DNA of 64,000 bases. It comes from Cocos nucifera. Its lineage: Eukaryota; Streptophyta; Magnoliopsida; Arecales; Arecaceae. Position numbers and translations under genes: made by a program. Below are positions 10,797 through 22,113 of this stretch, piece after piece. The first letter of the stretch is position 1; the number at the start of each line of letters is the position of its first letter. Where the stretch lies: positions 186,001 to 250,000 of the forward strand of contig QRFJ01005023.1 of the NCBI GenBank assembly GCA_006176705.1. The letters are read 5' to 3'. Below the pieces are notes generated by a model. The model had not been told where the DNA came from and ran no database searches. It saw nothing but the letters and a program-made list of their open reading frames with translations.

Positions 10797-12418
10797 CTTA
10801 GTAGGTACTAGATTTCACATAGACTACAACTGGACTCGAGGAAAGCTCTGGCCAACCCATATGCATCTATAGGTAGGTTCATAAATAATTATTTCTCCAA
10901 ATAATTTTTAGTATTTACTTTTGCCCCAGGCTCCTCTTCAGCAAGCGTAAGGTGCCTCTATTAAAAGTTTTGGTTAGGTCCAAGCATTAACATGATTTAG
11001 TTCAGTGCATCAAATGAATGATAACTAGGCCCGAGGAAAGCTCTGGCCAACCTGATCACCGTTCAAAGACTGTGACCTAATCATCATATGATTGATAGTA
11101 ATTCTAATATTCAAATGAATACTACATATCAAGCACCTGCAATGTTCACCTAGAAAATTGGACCGATTATGATCCACCTCAATCGAAGGCTATGACTCAG
11201 TTATCCCCATAACTTTATCATTTTTAAGGATCTAATAATTTAGAGAATTTAGGTTACATGTGATTTAAGGATAGAGAAGACATGGACTAATTTACTATCA
11301 CTGACTTCACCAAGTCAAATCCTTCTACTGACTTCAATAAGTCATCTATGAGGACTAGGATCAATTTTGGTCCATGGGCACCTAATTTAGTCTTACTGAT
11401 TGAAATCAGTCAAACTGATTCCTAATTGACATGGGTCAGTTAGAATCACCAAGTGATCTAATCAAAACCTGATCGACCATGTTGGCCAGATAAGTGAGAT
11501 CAGTGGAAGGGATATGCCATTAACTTATCAAAGATCAAATCAGTGCAAATAGCTTCCAATTAAAAACCACTAGTCTAGACTGCCAAACTTATCTTAAACA
11601 CCAACTGGTTAATTAGATTTAATTTGATACACCTAATAATTTTGGGCTCAACTGCTTAGCCATGAATCAAGTCCATATGGTTCTTGTTGAAGACATAGAC
11701 TTGACCAAGTACAACTATTATAGTTGAATCTAGAGTGTCCTTGACTTAATCTAAATCAACATTTACTTAGATTTTATCAGTTAAACTTGTTAAATTTATT
11801 TTTTCATCTAACCTTAGGTCTAACCCAATTAATGGATCTAATCTATCAAACCCATTAACCCATAGTTTATGCATTTATCTTAGGATCTTTAATTCATAAT
11901 TCTAGATCTTACTAGACAACCCTTAACTTTTAATTAAGCTTTTGGGCTGATGGGTTGGGGTTTGGTGTTTTAAAATTATTTTTAAATTTATAAAATATTT
12001 TTATAATTTTTATTTTTATTTATTAAATGGGTGGACTCATTTCAAAAATGAATTGGCTCATTTCATAAATAGCAATCTTTTGCAAATTTCAAACAAAAAA
12101 TAAAGCAGAATAAAAATTAAACCATGAATCAATTTTTAGATCTAATCTAAATATTTTCATGTTTAATTTTTAAATTAAAACCATTTCAAATATTTCTTTA
12201 ACTTTTTATTTTTATGGGATATAATCACAGCGGCACCCATACCATCATAGGAGAACCCTATTGAATAGGAGAGGATCTTTAAACCCTAATTTTCTCCTAT
12301 GACCAAATAGCCATGGGAACTAATCCAATCCAAATACTTGCTATTTAGATTAAAACAAATCAAATATGTAGGTATTCAAATTTCTAATAAATATATATAG
12401 CATGTCACATGACCTAGT
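10797..12418 (-). mobile_element. cop-2-type 5' leader of element K, minus strand
   Basis: Reverse complement of the cop-2 leader. It matches the leader of C (about 44590-46187 here) and, inverted, the leaders of the array at 16361-18230. Shared stretches include 'gtgggtactagaattcacatag'-like text and the GGTTGGGGTTTGG(T/C) block near 11950. It has no gag and is cut at 10797 by LTR J. It is non-coding. With the plus-strand array it forms an inverted pair about 4 kb apart. Confidence 0.82.
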
Positions 12419-12430
12419 GCTTTGATACCA
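12419..12430 (-). other. Primer binding site, element K
   Basis: The minus strand reads TGGTATCAAAGC, an excellent iMet-tRNA site. The LTR terminus TTCCTTCA lies one base away. Confidence 0.88.
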
Positions 12431-12431
12431 C

Positions 12432-12735
12432 TGAAGGAAAATATGTTGGGTTCTCGACATGCATTTCAAAATTTTTTTGAATAAAATGTAGTGGAATATA
12501 CTGGATTAATCTAATAATGTATGCATGCCATGATCTAATCATAAAACCCTATACTAGTATCGAGACATATTATATATTTATAAGAAAATAAATACAATGA
12601 TCAATAAATCAAATTTATTACTCATGTTCAGAATACGATACATGAGCATGGATAGATGATCTCCACAATCTAAAAATCTAGAAAAGACTCCATGCATCAC
12701 GATGCAGCCACACAAATCATCTGGTCTCTATGGAT
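12432..12735 (-). mobile_element. Partial LTR of element K, minus strand, divergent
   Basis: About 300 bp abutting the primer binding site. Beyond the terminal TTCCTTCA it does not resemble the cop-1 or cop-2 LTRs elsewhere in the window. K therefore pairs a cop-2-like leader with a different LTR end, either a third subfamily or a recombinant. It stops where M begins. Confidence 0.6.
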
Positions 12736-13819
12736 TGTAACATCCAAGACCAGCAAAATGGTGAATTAAAAGATTTTTATTCAAGTATGTGTGGTATAGC
12801 AATTTATGTATCATATGCTTGAGTATATGAGCATATATTAAGTAATAGTGATGAAGCATTAAAAATTTAATTTTTTGATTTAAAAAAATGATTAGAAAAA
12901 GGGAATTAAAATAGTAACGCTGGAGCTTAATTATGGTAATTTTTGAGCATGAAATAGTTTTGAGCGCAAATTATGACAATCTACCATTGTGAGTTCTGAA
13001 AGTTTTCTAAGTCTAAAAGTAGCACCTATTTGGAGAACTACATAAAATATATATTTTTTTGAGATCAAAATTAGTGATAAATGATCCTTAGGTGTTGGTA
13101 AGTTATAAAATAATTTTTAATATATTTTGAGACCCTTTAACCTATTCATTCTGAAGAAAGAAAATTTTAAAAGTTTTGGATTTTGAAAATTTTAAACTAG
13201 AACCAAAGTTTTGGTATCTGATTCTTGAGGATTTTAATTTTCTTAATATTTTTATTGAATCCAAATTGGGGATATTTTCTTATTTATATTTATATTTTAA
13301 AGTTAATGAAGAGTAAAATAAATGAGGACATTAACTTAATGTAAATAAGAAGAGTATTAAACAAGTACTATGGTCAGAGGTAAAATTTTGAAGAGCAGAA
13401 GTATCCAAGCTAACCAGAATTGGAATCGAGTTGACTAGAGTCTCAAGCAAAAGAAATAAGTGTACTATCTTCCTAAGAGAGCTAGTCCGATTTGGAATTG
13501 AGCTGACCCAACTGACCCTTGAATCAGCCAGATTTGGGGCTGAGCCAACTCGATTAGTGGGAATAGAAAAGCAATGTTGGCCATGAGGTTCTAAAAGAGG
13601 TTTTTAAATGGATTCTTTTGGAAATAACTTAATAGGTGGCTTCCTTGGGTTGTGCCATATAATTAGAAGAGAGAGAGAGAGAGGTGTGTTGGCTTTTTAG
13701 AGAGGTGACACCTAGAAAATCTTTCTTAATTCATTTCTTGTTCTAAAATAAAAGATGTTGGTTCTTGTTGTGGTTGTTCTAAGTTCAAAATTTAAATAGA
13801 GAAGATCGATCTAATCTAG
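12736..13819 (+). mobile_element. Probable gypsy LTR start (M), unclassified
   Basis: It begins TGTAACATCC, resembling the TGTAACA(T/C)CC start common in plant Del/Tekay chromovirus LTRs (family knowledge, not tested here). The body has no coding frame. It holds motifs such as 'tgagccaactcgatt' related to the cluster in element B's leader, and a short GA run. There is no LTR end or primer site before the copia RNase H remnant at 13820, so it is a fragment at most. Confidence 0.4.
13668..13683 (+). repeat. (GA)n microsatellite
   Basis: An uninterrupted run of about eight GA units followed by GGTGTG. It is a simple sequence repeat inside M. Confidence 0.85.
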
Positions 13820-13975
13820 AAGATCGTAGATCAAGGTGATGTCGACCTTCAAAAGATCTATGGAAAGAAAAACCTGACCAACCTCTTCACTAAAGCCTTG
13901 ATGGTAAAGGAGTTCGACAACCATAAGTTAAAGATGGGTATTAGACACTGTACCAAGTGGCTTTTGGATAAGTGA
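13820..13975 (+). pseudogene. Copia RNase H C-terminal remnant (N)
   Basis: Codes for the last ~50 residues of copia RNase H. The frame carries 'VDLQKIDGKKNLTNLFTKA' and 'KMGIRHC', ending in a stop at 13973-13975. It is collinear with the RNase H ends of B (52015-52161) and C (40489-40700). A polypurine-like AAGTGAGAG follows at once, then the LTR. Everything upstream of this domain is missing and replaced by M. It has no start codon and no catalytic residues, so it is a relic. Confidence 0.85.
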
Positions 13976-13979
13976 GAGT

Positions 13980-16346
13980 TTTTAAAAATTATGTCCTAAA
14001 GTCAATCGTCAGTCTGTTGATGGTTGTGCTATCTAGTACTTGTAAATAATTTATTATTGAATAAAATATTTTTCTATCTTTTTCATCATAAAATCTACAT
14101 CATCTAATGAACTCCTTCTATTGTGATAAAGTCCTTCAGACTATGTAGTTTTGATAAAAAGATGATTTATTGATTAATTCTTAAACTGTTCACAATCAAA
14201 TGATATGTTGTTAATTAGGATGACAATATTTATCGAGTATAAATCATTGTATGCCATATAGGTTGGTTGTCCTCTTAACCAAGAAGTATGGAGACACTGG
14301 TATGACATACAAGTGAGATGTAAGGGTACATCATCATTGAACATGATCAATTCTTGAGCATTCTGCTATCAAAAATTGCTCTGATGGGATATGGATATAA
14401 GTATCCCTTAGATCCGAGATCACCACGGTAGCTTGCAAGCAACTCACTGTGCTTTGGTCTGGACTATCAAAATTTCTAATTCAGTGATGAAAATTTTTTG
14501 GGCATAGTCAAGTACTTGTGAAGTCAGTGAGCAATCAAGATTGGATTGACCACTCCAAGAATTTGGAGAAAATGCATCACTATATTTCAATTTAGCAAAA
14601 TCTTGGTCAGGATAATTCATGAGATGGATTTGGTATTTTGAAATATAATATGCATGATCGAATCAGAGTTGATAGTTAAACTTTGAGTCATCCTATGAGC
14701 ATTAAGGTCAAGAAGATGAATTATACGAAAATCATGTCCACATGGGGTCTAAGAGTGTTGCTTTACAAATTTGACCTATCCGGCCATCGAATATCATTGC
14801 TAGATGGTCACTTTGATTGGTATAAAAATTTATTCCTATGCTACTAGGTTAGGTTTCAACCTATGGGGTCACACACATAAGAGATCTCAATCTAATCAGA
14901 TGGTTGATCGATGATTAAGAGTCGTTCTAGGGTTAAACATTCAATACGATTGATGTTTTACCTAGTGCAAGTATTGTAAGAAAATTGATTAGCAATTGAA
15001 TTACTAATTGATTTAATTTGATTAAGCTAAAGGGATGAGATTAAGTTTAATTAAATATAATTTAATTAAATTTTGTTTGGGCTTGATTGGATCAAGTCCA
15101 ATTGATTTATTGGATGAGCCAATTGCAAGAAAGAACAAGTCTTAGTTCAATTAGGACTTATATGAACCCAATCTATAATTTGATTAAAAATTAAATTAGA
15201 ATTAAATCTAATTTTATCTGATTTAATTAGGCTCTTAGTTCAACTAAGACCTATTCTAATTGGATTGAATTAATTCTAATTTAATTTAGTTCAAAGATCA
15301 AGTTAGACCAAGTCAAATTAGAAGACCTAGTGTGACTAGGACTTCTTTCCTTGCACCACACAAGTCCCCACTACCTCTTAACTCCTCTTCTTTGGTTTGT
15401 GCATGGAATCCTTGATGCCCCAATAGTCCCAATGCATGCCACCTTGCACCCCTTGCTACTCTCTTACATGGAAATTAGTTAAGGACCAAGTTAAAGTAGG
15501 AATTTGTTTGATTTCAAATTCTATGAGATAGAGTTTTATGAAATCAAAACTCTTCCTATTGTGCTGCCAACCCACCCAGATTTTTTTTGGAATTTTCATG
15601 AAAAATAGAGGAGTTTTGTGCAATAATATTGAGGTGGTATACAGCTAGAAATTTGGAGGGGATTCCATATCTAAGAGAGGGCTATTGGGGAGTAGAAAAA
15701 CTTGGGAGAGAAAGGCATTGGGCATGTGGTTTTAAGAAAACACAAGTCCAAATATCTTGGTGAGAGAAACAAAGAAGAAGAATGGTTCTTCTTCTAGGGT
15801 TATATTCATTTACCTCTTCCTCCACCTTTTTATGATTTTTAAGAGGTGTCTCTACTTCACAAATCTCTTCCATTCCTTCTAAAAATTGGAGAGTCCAAGA
15901 TTTGGAGGATCTAGATCAGCCATCAAAAGAAGGATCAGCATAGTACTAGCATACTGTGCTGATTTTCTGCATCTAAATTTAGATCAAGGATCAAGGCCTT
16001 GTGTGGACAACCTATAGAGGCCGGACAAATATACTGCTTAGAGCAATGACCTCAGCTTCAGATAAGCAAGTTAAGAAACTCAACTTGCAAAGGTAAGAGA
16101 GATGCAATCTTCCTTATGTATTTTGATTAGATCTAGAATTTCCTAGATGTTGATATGATCAACATCACTTTTGATTATTTTTATTTTTAGACTTAATAGC
16201 ATACTTAGATCATGTAATAGGATCCTAGATCTAGGGCCATTGCATATGTTTTAAATAAATTAATATGATTAATTTATTTCTTCCACTGTCAGATTTCTAA
16301 AAAACTTTCAAAATCAATTCCTGAAACCCTAGATCTATTTTCTTCA
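13980..16346 (+). mobile_element. cop-2 LTR at head of array N
   Basis: A 2.37-kb LTR. It starts after the polypurine tract with a decayed terminus (TTTTAAAAATT for TGTTGAAAATT) and ends TTTTCTTCA before a primer binding site. It therefore has an RNase H end on its left and a leader on its right, so it joins two element bodies, as in tandem LTR-internal-LTR arrays. Positions 14536-16346 are repeated in units 2 and 3. The small ORF at 15682-15873 is not conserved. Confidence 0.85.
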
Positions 16347-16348
16347 AT

Positions 16349-16360
16349 CGATATCAAAGC
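16349..16360 (+). other. Primer binding site, array unit 1
   Basis: CGATATCAAAGC, two mismatches from TGGTATCAAAGC, two bases after the LTR end. The equivalent sites in units 2 and 3 are better preserved. Confidence 0.8.
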
Positions 16361-18230
16361 ATAGGTTCTTTATTACATGATTTTATGCATGTTTAGATTA
16401 ATGATTTAGATTTGATCTAAAATATAATCTATTATTGAAATCTAAATTAAATAATAGATCATACGAACTTATTTATAAGGTTGTCCTGCTGTATGGTTTA
16501 CCCCTTACAGTATAAAAGTTATCCTAGTTCATGTTGATCTAATATAAATCATAAATTTATTAGATATGATCCAGATTAATTTATGATTTACTAAATTTAA
16601 AAATATTTAAATCTAAAAATAAATATTTTAGCTTGCATGGACTGATCTTATAAGGTTGTCCTACTGTAAGATTTATCTCTTATAGTGAAAAGGCTGTCCT
16701 AGTATGTACTAATCTAAAAATTCGGATCATAAAATTTTAGATTATATCTAAAAAATTTTATGATCTAATTAAAAATATTTTTTATCTAATTTTTATCATC
16801 ATAAATATGTTAGATTTGATCTAAGATGATTTAAGATTGATTAGAATTGAAATAGTTTTAGTTTTGAATTACATAAACATGTTTAGATTAGATCTAAATT
16901 AGTTTCATATTTATATTATTTGCATATTGATTATGAATCAAATATGCAACTGGTTGGTAGAACCATGTTGCAAAAATATTATACAAACATGAAAATCAAT
17001 TTCAAAATGCCGAACTCCAACCCTCAGCCCAAAATTTAATTAAGAATTAAGAAATATTTGGTTAGGATCTAGGATTATGAATTGAAGATTCTAAGATACA
17101 AATCATAACACTTGGGTTATTGGGTTAGTGGAATTAGGTCCATTAATTGTGTTAGACCTAGGATTAGATTAAAAAATAGACATAATTAGAGAATTCACTA
17201 AATCTAATCAATAGTTATCTTAGATTAGGTTAAGAATTCTCTAGATCAATTACAATAGTTGTAGTCAGTTAAGTCCATGTATTTAATGAGAATCAAGATG
17301 GACTTGATTCTTGGCTATGCGGTCTAGTCCGAACTATTAGGTTGATTAATCGAAACTAATAATCAGTTGGTGTCTAAGGTAAGTCAGACAATTTATGAAT
17401 AGTGGTCATTAATTGGGAGCTACTTGCACTTACCTAGCCTTCTCAATAAAGTTATGTTTTGATCAGATCACTTAATAATTCAACATGTTAGCTAGATAAA
17501 TCAGTGTGACTAATTTAAGTGCTTCTAGACCAGCCTATCAATGGTCTCCCTTAATCTAATTTGGTGAAGTCAATGGGAGGATCATAATTAGCTAGCTTCT
17601 CTGACTCTCTTCTTTAAATTAAATTAATTAAATCCTCTAAAATTATTAAATCCTTAAAGGTAAAATAGTTATGGTGATAACTAGATCATGGCCTCCCATT
17701 AAGGTGGATGATAATGGATCCGGTACTCAGAGTGGACATTGGAGGTGCCTTATGCCTGGTGTTCATCAAGATATTATTATTCATCATATGATGATTAGGT
17801 TGTACTCTCTGAATAGCGATCAAGTTTGCTAGAGCTTTTCTTGGGCTTGGTCATCATTCATTTGATGCATCGAACTCAATCATGTTAATGGTTCTACTTA
17901 ACCGAGACTTTTGGTGGAGGCCCTAGCCTACTGAAAAGATACCTAAGGCAAAATATAATACTAGAAATTATTTGAAGAAATAATTGATTAAGAACCTACC
18001 TATAGATGCATAAGAGTTAGCCCGAGCTTTTCTTGAGCCTGGATGCAGTCTGTGGGGATTCTAGTACCCACTAAGAAATTAAGATAATTTCTCGAATTGG
18101 AGGTAAAGGCTATCAATTCAAATAAAATAATTAGAGAACCTTTTGATTAAAGTCTAAATCTTTAGATTTGATAAATAATTTACTAATTAGGCTTTTGGTT
18201 CTTCTTTGTATAGTTAATTAGATGAGTGTT
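16361..18230 (+). mobile_element. cop-2 leader, array unit 1
   Basis: A 1.87-kb non-coding leader, AT-rich, with two tandem ~165-bp segments each holding a stem-loop (about 16475-16533 and 16645-16709). It ends where gag should begin: '...tatagttaattagatga' runs straight into LTR-internal sequence at 18231 rather than into a gag ATG. Confidence 0.82.
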
Positions 18231-21200
18231 CAAGATGGGATTGACCACTCCAAGATTTTGGAGAAAATGCATCACTATATTTTAATTTAACTAAACCTTA
18301 GCGGGATAATCCACGAGATGGATTTGACATTTTGAAATTCAATATGAATGACCTAATTAGGGTTGATAGTTAAACTTGGAGTTATCCTATGAGCATTCAG
18401 GTCAAGGGGATGAATTATATAGAAACTATATCTGCATGGGTTCTAAGAGTGTTGCTTTATACCTTCGACCTATCCGACCATCAGGTATCATTGCTAGATG
18501 ATCACTTCGATTAGTATAAAAATTTATTCTTAATCTACCAACCTAGATTCAAATCTATGATGTTATATATATAAGAGGTCTTGATCTGATTGGATAGTTG
18601 ATAAATAATTTAGAATCGTTCTGAGGTCAAACAATCGATACAATTGATGTTTGACCTAGTACAAGTGTTGTAGGAGGATCAATTAGCAATCAGATTGCTA
18701 ATTGATTTAATTTAATTAAGTCAAAGGATTGAGATTAAGTTTAATTGAATAATATTTAATTAGATTTAGTTTGAACTTGATTGCATCAAGTCTAATTGAT
18801 TTATTGAATAACCCAATTGCAAGAAAGAACAAGTCCCTATTCAATTAAGACTTGTATGCATCTAATTTCTAATTTGATTAAAAATTAAATTAGATTTAAA
18901 TTTAATTTAATATAATTTAATTAGTCTTTTAGTTGGACTAAGATTATCTCTAATTAGATTGCATTAGTTTTGATTTAATTGGGTTCAAATAATAAGTTGG
19001 ATCAAGTCAAAACTAGAAGTCCTAGTGTGACTAGGATTTCTCCATCTTGCGCCACCTTACTTTCCATGCCCACCCATGCCAATTCCCATGAAATTTTTAT
19101 GAAAAATTATATTTTTAGAGTGTATCCATGCCCTTTTTATGTCTTCCACCTTTTTAGAAGGAAATTACTTTTGGAATAGGTCAAAACAAATAAGTTATTT
19201 TGACCTAGATCTCTATTGGATAGAGTTTGATACATCATCCTTCCTTATCACCTTGAGGCACCAAACCACCTAATTTTTCTCTAATTTCTTTAATAAAATA
19301 GAAAACTTTTGTGCACATAATCCCTAGAGTCCATGAAAAAAATAAGGAGGGGACACCCAAGAGTTGGGCACCCCAATTCTTGCTCAATTTGGACCTGTCT
19401 TTCAAGGTATTTGACTTAGACAAAAACTCTATCATTGCTCTCTATTTAATGGGAGTTAGGGCATTAGTTTTTTATAAGTTTTAGATATGAGAGAGAGTTT
19501 TATGGTGTGGGAAGTTTGGGTGGAAAGAGAATCTAGGCGTGGTGCTTCATTAAGACACAAAATATTGTATCCTTGTGAGAGAAAAAAAGGGAGAAGAAAG
19601 AGTTCTTCTCTAGGGTTTTTTAGATCACTTCTTTCTCTATTTTATAAGATTTTAGAAGAGTGTTTTCACTCTCAAATTGCTCCATATCTCCTCTAATTAT
19701 TAGAAGGTCCATGTTTTGAAGAAGGAGATTTTTTATCAGACATCAAAGAAGGATCAACACAATACTAGCATACTGTGCTGATTTCTAGTCGGTAGATTTT
19801 GGATCAACGATCGATGCTTCGTGTGGACTTTTCATAAAGGCCAAATGTGTGTGTAGCTCAAAGCAATGACCTCAACCTTGGATCAATAAGTCGAAGACCC
19901 TGACTTGCAAAAGGTAAGAGAGATTCGATCTCTCTCTCCCATTAGATTAGATCTAGTCTCGGTTTGATGTTGGTATAATCAACATCATTAACTTTATTTA
20001 ATATTTTTAATTTTGGATTTATTAGCATGCATTCATCATGACAATAGATCCTAAATCTAAAATTTATTTATATATTTTAATAAATTAATATTATTAATTT
20101 ATTGCTTTCATTGATTTAATTTTGAAAAAGTTTTAAAATTCCTACAAGAAATCCTAGATTTTTACTTTAATTGGTATCAAAGCCTAAGACTTTTATGACA
20201 TGAATTTTATGCTTGTTTAGATTATTTATTTAGATTAGGTCTAAATTATAATCTAATATTTAATTCTAAAATTAAATTAAAGATTGCACGAACTGATTTA
20301 TAAGGTTATTTTGCTATAAAATTTATCCCTTGCAATGTAAAAATTATCATAGTTCGTATAGATCTAAAGTTAATCAAAATTTATTAGATATGATCTTGAT
20401 TAATTTATGATTTTTTAGATTTAAAATTATTTAAAACTAAAAATAAATATTTTAGATTGGATGGATTAATCATATAAGGTTATCTTGCTTTAAGGTTTAT
20501 CCCTTAGAGTGTAAAGGTTGTCCTAGTACGTGCTAATCTAAAACTGTAATAATAAAATTTTAGATTTAATCTAAAAAATTTTATGATGTAATTGAAAGTA
20601 TTTTAATCTAACTTTTATGATCATAAATATGTTAGATTTGATCTAAGATGATTTATGATTAATTAAATTAAAATTATTTTAATTTGAATTATATGAATAT
20701 GTTTATATTAGATCTAAAGTAGATTCATGTTTATATTATTTGTATGTTGATAATAAATCAAACATACAACTGGTTGGTAGAACCATGTTGTAAAAATATT
20801 TTACAAATATAAAAATTATTTTTGAAAAGTCAAACCCCAACCCTCAGCTTAAAACTTAATTAAAAATTAAGAGTTATTTGATTTGGATCTAGGATTATGA
20901 ATTTAAGATCCTAAGGCACAAATCATAATACTTGAGTTAATGGATTGGTAAAAATTAGGTCTATTAATTTTGTTAGACCTAAGGTCAGATTAAAGAATGG
21001 ACTTAATTAGAAAATTGACTAAATCTAATCAATAGTTGTCTTAGATTAAGTCAAGAATTTTCTAGATCAATTATAATAGTTGTAGTTCGTCAAGTCCATA
21101 TCTTTAACGAGGACCAAGATGGACTTGATTCTTGGCTATGTGGTCTAGTCCAAACTATTAGGTTGATCCAATTGAAACTAATTAACCAGTTGGTGTCTAA

Positions 21201-22113
21201 GATAAGTCTGGCAATGTATGATCGGTGGTCATTAATTGGGAGCTACTCACACTGATTCTGTCTTTGACGAGTTAATAGCATATCCCTCACACCAATCTCA
21301 CTTACCTAGCCTTCTCGGTGAAGTTATGTTTTGATCAGATCACATGATAATTCGAACTGACCCATGTCAGCTAGGTAAATCAGTGTGACTAATTTAGGTG
21401 CTCCTAGACTAGCCTATCAATGGTCTCCCTTAATCTGACTTAGTGATGTCAGTGAAAGGATCATGATTAGCTACCTCCTCTAACTCTCTTCTCTAAATTA
21501 AATTAATTAAATTTTCTAAAATTATTAGATCTTTAAAAATAAAATAGTTATAGTGATAACTATATCATAGCCTCCTACTAAGGTGAATGATAAAGGGTCC
21601 AGTACTCTGAGTGGACATTAGATGTGCATTATGTCTGGTATTCATCAAGATATTGGAATTATCATTCATCATATAATGATTAGGTTGCACTCTTTGAATA
21701 GCGATCGGGTTAGCCAGAGCTTTTTTCGGGCTTGATCATCATTTGTTTGATGCACCGAACTCAATCATGTTAATGGTTGGACCTAACCAAGACTTTCAGT
21801 GGAGGCCCTAGCCTATTGAAAAGATACATGGGGCAAAACATAATACTATAAATTATTTAGAAAAACAACAAGTTAAGGACCTACCCATAGATGCATAGGG
21901 TTAGCCAGAGCTTTCCTCAGGCCCATATGTAGTCTATGTGGATTCTTGTACCCACTAAGAAATTAAGATAATTTCTCGAATTAGAGGTGGGGATACCAAT
22001 TTGAATAAAATAGTGGGAGAAACTTTTAATTTAAGTCTAAAACTTTAGGTTTGATAAATCATTTACTAATTAGGCTTTTGGTTCTCTTTCGTGCAGTTAA
22101 TTGGGTGAGTGAT
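18231..22113 (+). repeat. Tandem unit 2 of LTR+PBS+leader array
   Basis: A 3883-bp unit: 5'-truncated LTR 18231-20169, primer site TGGTATCAAAGCC 20172-20184, leader 20185-22113. The junction into unit 3 ('gcagttaattgggtgagtga' then 'tcaagatggg') matches the unit 1/2 junction. Both joints therefore descend from one rearrangement rather than independent breaks. The ORFs at 18979-19179 and 19487-19696 have look-alikes in unit 3 only because the DNA is duplicated. They start and stop inside LTR sequence and match no family. Confidence 0.85.
20172..20184 (+). other. Primer binding site, array unit 2
   Basis: TGGTATCAAAGCC is the best-preserved plus-strand site of the array. No gag follows its leader. 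Confidence 0.88.

Larger units (their letters stand above)
14536..18230 (+). repeat. Tandem unit 1 of LTR+PBS+leader array
   Basis: A unit of about 3.7 kb made of LTR from ~556 bp inward to its end, the primer site, and the leader to the gag boundary. The next unit begins with the same 'caagatgggattgacca' sequence at 18231. Unit 1 is the most diverged of the three. Confidence 0.82.

Noticed and set aside
18979..19696. 66- and 69-aa ORFs with close look-alikes at 22855-23055 and 23363-23572
   Set aside because: The similarity is explained by the tandem duplication of LTR DNA. Substitutions between copies do not favour protein conservation, and there is no known domain.
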